64,000 bases of DNA from an uncultured Eubacterium sp. (lineage in GTDB: Bacteria > Bacillota > Clostridia > Oscillospirales > Acutalibacteraceae), in contig UQCC01000001.1 of the NCBI GenBank assembly GCA_900539325.1, positions 248,001 through 312,000 on the forward strand, given 5' to 3'. The position numbers and the translations under genes are program-made. This document shows positions 35,486 to 43,800 of this stretch, one piece after another (position 1 is the stretch's first letter; the number at the start of each line of letters is the position of its first letter). The notes under the pieces are model-generated. The model saw only the letters and a list, made by a program, of their open reading frames with translations, made no database searches and was not told the DNA's origin.

Positions 35486-35514
35486 TTGACATTGCCTGCC
35501 TATTCTGTTATTAT
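35486..35514 (+). promoter_or_regulatory. Promoter of tRNA-Asp/tRNA-Thr
   Basis: TTGACA (35486-35491), 17-base spacer, TATTAT (35509-35514). The tRNA begins 18 bases after the -10. Confidence 0.8.
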
Positions 35515-35525
35515 TTATAGGCAGG
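35495..35525. repeat. Perfect inverted repeat around the tRNA promoter -10
   Basis: CCTGCCTAT (35495-35503) and ATAGGCAGG (35517-35525) are exact 9-bp reverse complements. They flank a 13-base loop that contains the -10 hexamer, so the right arm covers the transcription start. Confidence 0.85.
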
Positions 35526-35531
35526 ATAAAT

Positions 35532-35608
35532 GGCCCGGTAGTTCAGTTGGTTAGAACGCCAGCCTGTCACGCTGGAGGTCGACGGTTCGAGCCCGTTCCG
35601 GGTCGCCA
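35532..35608 (+). tRNA. tRNA-Asp (anticodon GTC)
   Basis: 77 bases including encoded CCA. Acceptor GGCCCGG pairs with CCGGGTC, the anticodon loop CTGTCAC gives GTC, and the T-arm is GACGGTTCGAGCCCGTT-like. First gene of a two-tRNA transcript. Confidence 0.97.
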
Positions 35609-35612
35609 TTAT

Positions 35613-35688
35613 GCTGATATAGCTCAGTCGGTAGAGTGCATCCTTGGTAAGGATGAGGTCACCGGTTCAAATCCGGTTATCAGCTCCA
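35613..35688 (+). tRNA. tRNA-Thr (anticodon GGT)
   Basis: 76 bases including encoded CCA. Acceptor GCTGATA pairs with TATCAGC, and anticodon stem CATCC/GGATG encloses loop TTGGTAA (GGT). Only 4 bases after tRNA-Asp, so it is co-transcribed. Confidence 0.97.
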
Positions 35689-35704
35689 CCGAAGCCTTAG
35701 AAAA

Positions 35705-35727
35705 CCTTGAAATTTTTGTTTTCAAGG
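35705..35727 (+). terminator. Terminator of the tRNA-Asp/Thr transcript
   Basis: 8-bp stem CCTTGAAA / TTTCAAGG with a 7-base loop, then C and a run of seven T. Confidence 0.88.
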
Positions 35728-35745
35728 CTTTTTTTATTTTATAAA

Positions 35746-35777
35746 AAAGCACCTTCTCAATTTTGAGGAGGTGCTTT
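35746..35777 (-). terminator. Terminator of the deaminase-mtnA-PNP operon
   Basis: 15-bp stem with one G-U pair (35746-35760 with 35763-35777). On the minus strand it is followed by a T run. It lies 8 bases after the deaminase stop. Confidence 0.88.
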
Positions 35778-35784
35778 GTGTTTA

Positions 35785-37032
35785 TTATCTTATTCTGTCT
35801 ATAACAGCTTGTGCGTTTGCATAAATTTTTTCAATGTCAATGTTTTTGAATTCACCGTTGTCATATAAAATTTTGCCGTTTATCATTGTCATTTTGACAA
35901 TATCCTTGCCGCCGCTGTAAACAAGATTTTTTGTTATATTGTTGATTGGTTGCATACTCGGTCTGTGCATATCAATTACAATCAAATCCGCCTTTTTGTC
36001 AACATCAATAACATCACAGTCGGTTAGTCCCATACATCTTGCCGAACCGATTGTTGATGCTTTAAGAATGTCATTCGCATCTGTTGAAGCGGCGTCTTTG
36101 TCGTTGAGCTTTTGAGTTGCACAAATTGTATACATTTCTCTGAACATATCAAGTGCATTGTTACTGCTTGCTCCGTCAGTACCTACGGCGACTTTGACAC
36201 CGTTTTTAAGAAGCTTTGATACAGGAGCGATACCAGATGCCAATTTTGCATTTGAACAAGCGTTTATGACCGCCCATATGCCTTTTTCTTTGTAGATTTC
36301 TATATCTTCATCATCAATCCAAACACTGTGATACGCTCCGCCGCCGTAATTGAATATTCCAAGCTCGTTTAGATATTTGGTAGGTGACATACCGTTTCTT
36401 TTTATACAATCCTCAACTTCTGATTTCGTTTCGCTTGCGTGAGTAAAAACAGGTGCTTGATATTTTTCTGCAAGTTTTGCAATGCCTTTTATCAGTTCTT
36501 TATCGGTTGTATATTCAGCGTGGAAGCCTAACTTGTAGCTTACAAGACTGTCATAATTGTTGAACTTGTTGTAGTAATCTTCGACTGCGTTAACGCTTTC
36601 CTTAAAGTTGTTAAGCCCGCTTGTCATTACGGTTCTAAATCCAAAATCAACGCTTGCTTTTGCCATCATTTCAGGGAAGTAATACATATCAAAGCATGCA
36701 CTTGTGCCGCTTGTAAGATATTCCAAAAAAGCAAGCATGGATAAATCGTAAATGTCTTGCGGTGTAAGCTTTGCTTCAAGCGGAAAAATTTTATCATAAA
36801 GCCATGGCTGAAGCGGTAAATCGTCGGCAAATGAACGGCCGAATGTCATCGCAGAATGTGTATGTGCATTTTTGAATGACGGCATAAGTAAATTACCATT
36901 TAAATCATACACGGTATCGGCTGTTTTGTCATATTCTCCTATGGCAACAATGCTGTCACCGTCAACGAATACATCTTCTTTAATAATGTTAAAATATTTA
37001 TCTAATACTAAACCGTTTGTAAATTTAATCAT
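35785..37032 (-). CDS. 5-methylthioadenosine/S-adenosylhomocysteine deaminase-type amidohydrolase
   Basis: 415 residues. Metal-dependent hydrolase with NAHTHSAM (HxH) at about residue 56, FHAEYTTDKEL, THASETKSEVEDC for further metal and acid/base residues, and VGTDGASSNN with the metal-binding Asp near 284. This set matches the MTA/SAH deaminase branch, which turns adenosine analogues into inosine analogues. The gene overlaps mtnA by 8 bases and shares an operon with PNP, which fits deamination as the first step. Guanine or other nucleobase deaminase is a less likely alternative. Confidence 0.85.
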   Translation of the reverse strand: MIKFTNGLVLDKYFNIIKEDVFVDGDSIVAIGEYDKTADTVYDLNGNLLMPSFKNAHTHSAMTFGRSFADDLPLQPWLYDKIFPLEAKLTPQDIYDLSMLAFLEYLTSGTSACFDMYYFPEMMAKASVDFGFRTVMTSGLNNFKESVNAVEDYYNKFNNYDSLVSYKLGFHAEYTTDKELIKGIAKLAEKYQAPVFTHASETKSEVEDCIKRNGMSPTKYLNELGIFNYGGGAYHSVWIDDEDIEIYKEKGIWAVINACSNAKLASGIAPVSKLLKNGVKVAVGTDGASSNNALDMFREMYTICATQKLNDKDAASTDANDILKASTIGSARCMGLTDCDVIDVDKKADLIVIDMHRPSMQPINNITKNLVYSGGKDIVKMTMINGKILYDNGEFKNIDIEKIYANAQAVIDRIR

Positions 37033-38002
37033 TATCTTTTATCCTTTGCAAATTTTCCTTAAACGGAGCACGAATAATACCTCTGTCGGTAATTATTGCA
37101 GTTATAAGTTCATTATCCGTAACATCAAATGCAGGGTTATAGCATTTTGTCTCTTTTAATGCCATAGGCTCTCTGTACCACATTTCTTTGATTTCACTCG
37201 GCTCTCGTTCTTCAATTACAATATCATCACCGGTTGGACAGTTGTAATCGATTGTAGAATACGGACCGAGAACATAAAACGGAATATTATAGTACTTTGC
37301 AAGAATTGCAACACCGCTTGTGCCGATTTTGTTTGCTATGTCGCCGTTTGCGGCAATTCTGTCTGTTCCGACAAGGACAGCGTTAATTTTACCTTGCTTC
37401 ATTACAAGGCTTGCCATATTGTCACATATGAGCGTAACATCAATTCCGGCTTTTTCAAGTTCAAATGAAGTGAGTCTTGCACCTTGCAAAAGCGGCCTGG
37501 TTTCGTCCGTGTATGCGTGGAAGGTGTATCCTTGTTCTTTACCTAAAAGCAGTGGTCCAAGTCCTGTGCCGTATTCGCTTGTGGCAAGTGCACCGGCATT
37601 GCAGTGGGTAAGTATTCCGTCATCGTCTCTGAGAAGTGAAAGTCCGTATTCGCTGATTTTTTTACACATTTCAATATCTTCGTTGTGTATTGCAATTGCT
37701 TCGTCAATTAGACTTTTTCCGTTTTCATACGCCTTGAGCATTCTTGAAGTTGCCCACGAAAGATTAACCGCTGTCGGTCTGGAGGAATCAAGATATTTCT
37801 TCAATTCGTATTTGTCCTCGTCAAGAAGCGCCATAGCATATCCTGCGAAAATTCCGATTGCAGGTGCACCACGAACCTGAAGAGTTTTTATTGCATAGTA
37901 GTAATCTTCTTTTGTTTTTGGATTTATGTATTCAATTCTGTTTGGTAAAGCCGTTTGGTCAAGAAAAAACAGCTTTCCGTTTTTAAAATCTATATTTTTC
38001 AT
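37025..38002 (-). CDS. mtnA: S-methyl-5-thioribose-1-phosphate isomerase
   Basis: 325 residues. RGAPAIGI binds substrate near residue 44. THCNAGALATS carries the catalytic cysteine at about 133-143, and VGTDRIAANGDIANKIGT carries the catalytic aspartate near 213. The eIF2B-like fold is clear. It isomerises 5-methylthioribose-1-phosphate (or 5-deoxyribose-1-phosphate) to the ribulose form. It lies between the deaminase and the phosphorylase, sharing one base with the latter, so the three enzymes are translationally coupled. Confidence 0.94.
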   Translation of the reverse strand: MKNIDFKNGKLFFLDQTALPNRIEYINPKTKEDYYYAIKTLQVRGAPAIGIFAGYAMALLDEDKYELKKYLDSSRPTAVNLSWATSRMLKAYENGKSLIDEAIAIHNEDIEMCKKISEYGLSLLRDDDGILTHCNAGALATSEYGTGLGPLLLGKEQGYTFHAYTDETRPLLQGARLTSFELEKAGIDVTLICDNMASLVMKQGKINAVLVGTDRIAANGDIANKIGTSGVAILAKYYNIPFYVLGPYSTIDYNCPTGDDIVIEEREPSEIKEMWYREPMALKETKCYNPAFDVTDNELITAIITDRGIIRAPFKENLQRIKDND

Positions 38003-38805
38003 TATAACGCCTTTATAATTTCTTTAATCAGTTTTCTGAATTTAGTTCCTGCTTTTTCCGCGGCAATCGTAACATCCTCGCCTGAAAGCGGTTTATCATA
38101 TATTCCGCACGCCATATTTGAAATCATACTGATTGCACCGACTTTCAGTCCGCAGTGAACGGCGGCAATTGTTTCAACAACCGTGCTCATTCCTACCGCA
38201 TCGGCACCTAAAGTTGATAACATTTTTATTTCGCTCGGTGTTTCAAATTGAGGACCTTTGAGCTGTACATATGTACCTTCATTCAATTTTATATTGTTTT
38301 CATACGCAACTTTTTTTATAAGTTTTTGTAAATCTTTATCGTAAGCATTGCTCATATCGGGAAAACGAACTCCGTAGTTGTCGTCATTTGCACCAATCAA
38401 AGGACTGTCAATAAAGCACGAGATGTGGTCTTTTATAAGCATAAAATCGCCGACACTAAATTCTTTGTTAATTCCGCCTGCGGCATTGGTGAGTATAAGG
38501 GTGTTAACACCCAAATTCTTAAGCAATCGTATTATATCGGCAATTTGCTTTGATGAATATCCTTCATAAAGGTGTACTCTTCCTTGCATTAAAACAACAT
38601 TTTTGCCTTCAAATTTACCGAAAATAAGCTTTCCTTTATGTGACGGTGCGGTAGACACAGGCATATTCGGAATGTTTTTATATTCAATTTCGGCAATAGG
38701 GGATACTTCGTTTGCAAGTTCTCCGAGTCCCGAACCTAAAATTACAGCAATTTCAGGTTTAAAATCCGTAATGCTTCGTATGTATTCTGTTTGCGTATTT
38801 TGCAT
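38002..38805 (-). CDS. Purine nucleoside phosphorylase (trimeric type)
   Basis: 267 residues. ILGSGLGE at about 21, APSHKGKLIFG for phosphate, LTNAAGGI, and GPQFETPSEI with the purine-contact Glu. The specificity position reads SNMACGI: an Asn here is typical of 6-oxopurine PNPs, while MTA phosphorylases have Asp. So inosine-type substrates, including methylthioinosine made by the neighbouring deaminase, are expected. GAGGTG precedes the ATG. First gene of its operon. Confidence 0.92.
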   Translation of the reverse strand: MQNTQTEYIRSITDFKPEIAVILGSGLGELANEVSPIAEIEYKNIPNMPVSTAPSHKGKLIFGKFEGKNVVLMQGRVHLYEGYSSKQIADIIRLLKNLGVNTLILTNAAGGINKEFSVGDFMLIKDHISCFIDSPLIGANDDNYGVRFPDMSNAYDKDLQKLIKKVAYENNIKLNEGTYVQLKGPQFETPSEIKMLSTLGADAVGMSTVVETIAAVHCGLKVGAISMISNMACGIYDKPLSGEDVTIAAEKAGTKFRKLIKEIIKAL

Positions 38806-38835
38806 AAATTCACCTCAAAACTCTTTATTAATGTA

Positions 38836-38864
38836 ATTATAGCTTATAATATTATATAAATCAA
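38836..38864 (-). promoter_or_regulatory. Promoter of the PNP-mtnA-deaminase operon
   Basis: On the minus strand TTGATT (38859-38864), 17-base spacer, TATAAT (38836-38841). Confidence 0.65.
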
Positions 38865-38885
38865 ATTAATTTTACATAAATCCTA

Positions 38886-38914
38886 TTGCAAATTTCTGTT
38901 TATTTTGTTATTAT
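38886..38914 (+). promoter_or_regulatory. Promoter of the BMP-family lipoprotein gene
   Basis: TTGCAA (38886-38891), 17-base spacer, TATTAT (38909-38914). Its -35 lies 22 bases from that of the divergent PNP promoter, so one regulator could act on both. Confidence 0.65.
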
Positions 38915-38942
38915 TAAATTGTTATATTTTTACTGAAAGGCT

Positions 38943-40805
38943 ATGGAAATCAGTATGAAAAAATTTCTTTCTGTAATTCTTGTTTTAGCAATTTCATTAT
39001 GCGGTGTATTTGCACTTGTGGGTTGTTCAAAAAATGAGAACAAAAATTTTGATATGGTATTTATTACCGACGGCGGAACAATTAGTGACGGTGCATATAA
39101 CCAAAGTGCCTGGGACGGTGTAAAAGAATTTGCCGAAGAAAAAAATATGTCTTATCGCTATTATCAGCCGAGTGTTGACGAAAACGGTGATGTTAATGTT
39201 GATACAATAGGCAATTATATTAAATTGGCTGTTGATAATAAAGCAGAATACATCGTTATGCAGGGTGAAAAAATGGCTGTTGCCGTTGATAAATATGCTC
39301 CCCAATACGGTGATATTAACTTTCTTCTTGTTGATGCATATCCTCACGCAGAGAACAGTGATACGGTTGACTCTTTTACAAATGTTATGACAGTAACATT
39401 TGATACTCTTCAAGCAGGATATCTTGCAGGATATACTTCTGTAATTAAGGGATATAATAGGGTCGGTTATCTCGGCTCTGTTTCAGACAAATCTTCGGCT
39501 TCATACGGTGCCGGATTTGTACAGGGCGTCGCAAAGGCTGCAGATGAAGGCGGAACTCCCGTTATTTGCGAATATGCAAATTATGATGCTGATAATTTGA
39601 ATTATGATTATTCATTTACAATTCGTCCTGTATATAAAAAAGTTTCAGAATCTACCGAAAAGACTTTTAAGGTTAATGTAATCGGCGGTATGGGTTCAGG
39701 TGTTTATGCCGACGGTGAAAATGTTACAATAACTGCCGATAAGCCTGAAAAAGACAAAATTTTTGACCATTGGGAAGTAAAAAGTGATACAGAAGGCGTC
39801 AAAGATAAAAAGGTAAATATCAGTTCCGATAAAAAATCAACGATGAATCTTCTTGTAGGCGATTGTGATTGCACAATTAAAGCTGTATATAAAGATGCAA
39901 AAACAGTTCAAATTGTTGTTGCAAAAAGTGCCGATCTTTCTCTTTCATCTCTTTATGATACATACAATGTTGAAAAAAATTCAACCACATTTGTTACAGC
40001 ACCTTCGGCTCAAAGCGGTATGGTCTTTGACCATTGGGAATGTGATGACAAGGACGCAATTGAGGATGTTAATTCTGCTTCCACAAATGTAACTGTTAAA
40101 GACAAAACAATTTCAATAATTCCTGTTTATGTTAAATCTGACACTCCTACTTTTGATGTTACTGTTGAAAACGGAACAGGTTCGGGTTCGTACAGGAGCG
40201 GTGATCATATTTCTGTTGTTGCAGATCCTCCAAAAGACGGCTATATGTTCTACAAGTGGGAGAATGTTGACAATCAGGGTAATTCAACAGGCATAGCAAT
40301 GACAAATGAGTATTGCTATATCACCGATTTTGAAATGATAGACAGATATTCATCAATCGCCGAAATTATGTATGACAATGGCACTCAAGTGATTTTTGGC
40401 GGTGGTAACTCACAGGCAGATTCAATATTTACCGCTACATGGAAAATAAGTCATCAAGTATACGGTTTTGGTTACGGATATGATCAAAATTCAATGGGTA
40501 ATTGTCTTTCAAGTGTTGTAACTGATTACAGAGTAGCAATTGTAAATGCTCTTAAAGAGTATAAGGGCGGTTCATATTATGAGGGTAATTGCTCAAATAA
40601 TTGCCTTTATGTTGTAGATATGAGCACTCAAAAAACATACAAAGACAAAGACGGAAATGAAGTTGAAGATAAGAATTATAACGAAAGTTATGCAAAGGTT
40701 TATAAAGCACTTGCTGATGGTACAATCAAACCTAATCTTCCTGCCGATGATGTAAGAACGGTTGTAAATTCAAAATGTATGACCCTTAATTATTGGATAA
40801 AATAA
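38943..40805 (+). CDS. BMP-family (PnrA-like) nucleoside-binding lipoprotein with inserted InlB-like repeats
   Basis: 620 residues. A signal peptide ends in lipobox ALVGC (Cys28 by the first ATG; an ATG four codons later is possible). Residues 36-235 are the first lobe of a BMP/PnrA solute-binding fold: VFITDGGTISDGAYNQSAWDG, then the RVGYLGSVS strand. At about 238-458 the fold is interrupted by three divergent InlB B-repeat-like units, each with a G-x-G...FDHWE or FYKWE signature. The second lobe resumes at about 460 (TQVIFGGGNS, GYDQNS). BMP proteins feed ABC importers of purine nucleosides; no ATPase or permease is adjacent. The divergent nucleoside phosphorylase operon supports a nucleoside ligand. 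Confidence 0.85.
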   Translation: MEISMKKFLSVILVLAISLCGVFALVGCSKNENKNFDMVFITDGGTISDGAYNQSAWDGVKEFAEEKNMSYRYYQPSVDENGDVNVDTIGNYIKLAVDNKAEYIVMQGEKMAVAVDKYAPQYGDINFLLVDAYPHAENSDTVDSFTNVMTVTFDTLQAGYLAGYTSVIKGYNRVGYLGSVSDKSSASYGAGFVQGVAKAADEGGTPVICEYANYDADNLNYDYSFTIRPVYKKVSESTEKTFKVNVIGGMGSGVYADGENVTITADKPEKDKIFDHWEVKSDTEGVKDKKVNISSDKKSTMNLLVGDCDCTIKAVYKDAKTVQIVVAKSADLSLSSLYDTYNVEKNSTTFVTAPSAQSGMVFDHWECDDKDAIEDVNSASTNVTVKDKTISIIPVYVKSDTPTFDVTVENGTGSGSYRSGDHISVVADPPKDGYMFYKWENVDNQGNSTGIAMTNEYCYITDFEMIDRYSSIAEIMYDNGTQVIFGGGNSQADSIFTATWKISHQVYGFGYGYDQNSMGNCLSSVVTDYRVAIVNALKEYKGGSYYEGNCSNNCLYVVDMSTQKTYKDKDGNEVEDKNYNESYAKVYKALADGTIKPNLPADDVRTVVNSKCMTLNYWIK

Positions 40806-40820
40806 AACATGTTAAATTTA

Positions 40821-40854
40821 AAAGGCATCGTAAGTATACGCTTACGATGTCTTT
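40821..40854. terminator. Bidirectional terminator between the BMP gene and the arginine operon
   Basis: 14-bp stem AAAGGCATCGTAAG / CTTACGATGTCTTT (one G-U pair) with a 6-base loop. Convergent transcripts end here. Confidence 0.9.
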
Positions 40855-40863
40855 TGTTATGCT

Positions 40864-43800
40864 TTAGTATTCAATTTCACCTTTGTAAACAAGGTTGCAA
40901 TCGCCGGAGAGGGTAATGCCCATATCCGTGTAATTTACAATCAAGTCTCCGCCACGGACTTTTACGGTAATGTCTTCACCTTTGTTGCAATATCCGTTTT
41001 CAACAGCTGCAACAACCGCTGCACAGGCACCTGTGCCGCAAGCCATTGTTTCACCGTTTCCACGCTCCCAAACACGCATTTTAATTGTTTTGTTGTTAAT
41101 TACTCTTACAAATTCAGTATTAACTCTTTCCGGGAATATATCGGCATTCTCAAATTTAGGCCCGATTGTTTCAATATCAACTTTGTCAACATTTTCAACA
41201 AATACAACTGCATGAGGATTGCCTACCGATACGCAGGTAATGTTGTATTCATTGCTGTTTATGATTACAGGTCTGTCTATAATCTTTTCACCGTCAAGGT
41301 TAACAGGAACTTTTTGCGGGTTGAGTGTTGCCTTACCCATCTGAACGGTAACGGATGTAACTTTGCCGTTTCTTGTATATACTTTAAGATGCTTAACACC
41401 TGCATTTGTTTCGATGCTCATTTTTTCCTTTTTAACAATGCCATTGTCATAAAGGAATTTGCCGACGCATCTTATGCAGTTTCCTGCCATATTGCCCTCG
41501 CTGCCGTCTTGGTTAAAGATTCTCATCTTGGCATCGGCAATGTCGCTGCTTTCGATAAGAGCAATTCCGCTTCCGCCGATTGAATAATGTCTGTCGCAAA
41601 ATTCAATGGCAAAGCTTTCGGGGCAGGTGATAATTCCGCATTGATTGTTAAAGAAAATGTAGTCGTCACCCGTGCCGTGCATTTTTGAAAATTTAAGTAT
41701 ACCTTTTTCTTTACGCATATTGTTGATGTCAACAAGTTCTGTGTTGTTTTGGTTATACTTTGATGCAATAATATCGGCAAGTGCATTTGCCGTGTCAAGC
41801 GAAGTAAGCGTTGCAATACCGAGCTGGTTTGCTCTGTTGTGAAGCTTGATGTAATCCGAAATCGATTTTTTATCGGATTTGCCGGTGTATACAATGTAGT
41901 CGATTTTGCCGGATTCAACAAGGTCCATAATGGAGTTGTCTTCACGAAGCTTGTTTACAATACCTACATTGATACCGAGTCTTTGAATTTCCTTTGCGGT
42001 TTCAGGTGTGGCGTAAAGTTTTGCACCAAGGTCATCAAGCTTTTTTGCAAGATTTACAATTTCGTATCTGTCTTGCTTTGTAACCGTTATGAGAACTCCA
42101 TGACCGTGCTTGTTTGCGTCAACTTTAAATCCTGCACTTACAAGTCCTTTGAAAAGTGCTTCTTTAAGATTTTTGCCAACGCCGAGCACCTCACCCGTAG
42201 ACTTCATTTCAGGTCCGAGTTGAGAGTTAACATCATTTAACTTCTCAAAACTGAATACAGGCACTTTAACGGCAAAATACGGAGGAATGTGATACAAACC
42301 TGTTCCGTATCCGAGTTCTTTAAGCTTAGAGCCTACCATAATCTTTGTTGCAAGTTCAACCATCGGTACGCCTGTAACTTTGCTGATGTAAGGAATTGTC
42401 CTTGATGCTCTCGGGTTAACTTCAATTACATAAAGTTCATTGTGATAAATAAGGTATTGAATATTTACAAGTCCCTGTGTTCCGAGTGACAAAGCAAGCT
42501 TTTCCGAAACCTCACAAATACGCTCCAGCATTTTGTCGTTAAGGTTATACGGTGGATATACGGCTATTGAGTCGCCCGAATGAACTCCGGCTCTCTCTAT
42601 ATGCTCCATGATACCCGGAATGAGTACATCCGTTCCGTCGCTTATGCAGTCAACTTCAAGTTCGGTACCCATCATATATTTGTCAACGAGAACAGGATTT
42701 TCAATTCCTTGTTCAAGAATAATCTGCATATATTGCTTTACATCGTCATCCGTGTATGCGATTGTCATATTTTGACCGCCGATAACATATGACGGACGGA
42801 GTAAAACAGGGTATTCAAGCTTGTGAGCAACCTCGATTGCTTCATCAAGAGTCATCACGGATTCGCCCTTAGGTCTGAATATTCCGAATGATTCAAGAAG
42901 TTCGTCAAATCTTTCTCTGTCCTCGGCTATGTCAATGGATTCAGCCGATGTACCGAGAATTTTTATTCCGTTTTCGTCAAGGTATTTTGTAAGCTTAATG
43001 GCTGTTTGTCCGCCGAACGCAACAACTACACCGATAGGCTTTTCAACCTTGATGATGTTCATTATATCTTCTTGACAAAGCGGTTCAAAATAAAGTCTGT
43101 CGCCTGTGTCGAAGTCGGTAGATACGGTTTCGGGATTGTTGTTTACAAGGATAACCTCATATCCGAGTTCTTTAAGAGTCCAAACGCAGTGCACGGAAGA
43201 ATAGTCAAATTCGATACCCTGACCGATTCTGATAGGCCCCGAACCGAGTACGATAATTTTTTCTTTTCCCGATTTCGGCAAATCTCTGCTTTCGCAATGT
43301 TCATCGTATGTTGAGTAAAAATACGGTGTTTCTGCCTTGAATTCGCCTGCACAGGTGTCAACCATTTTGTATACGCAATCCTTGTGGAATGCAAGTGCAC
43401 CGCCGCTGATTCTTTCAAGTGCTTCGTCTGTATATCCGAGATTTTTTCCTTTGAGATATTCTTCTTTGGATAAAGCCTTGTCGGTTATTGATTTTTCATA
43501 ATCGGCAAGATTTTTTAACTTGTACAAGAACCACTCATCTATCATTGTTATTGAGTGAATTTCATCAACGCTGACACCGTTTTTGAGTGCTTTGAATACG
43601 GTGAACAATCTCAAATCGTCTTGACTGTGGAGTTGTTTCATTATGTCAACATTGTCAAGTGCTTTGTTGTTGAGAGTGTCAAGTGAGATTTCAGCACCTC
43701 TTACCGCTTTCATAATAGCTTGCTCAAATGACGGAGCAATGCTCATTACTTCGCCCGTTGCTTTCATCTGAGTTCCGAGTTTACGCGAAGCCTGAACAAA

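Noticed and set aside
35547..35744. 65-codon open frame across tRNA-Asp and tRNA-Thr
   Set aside because: It is a translation of the two tRNA genes, a well-known artefact.
41718..41745. Separate internal start for dapF inside the carB fusion
   Set aside because: The ATG at 41718 has no purine-rich ribosome site upstream, and the frame is continuous with carB, so a fused product is the simpler reading.
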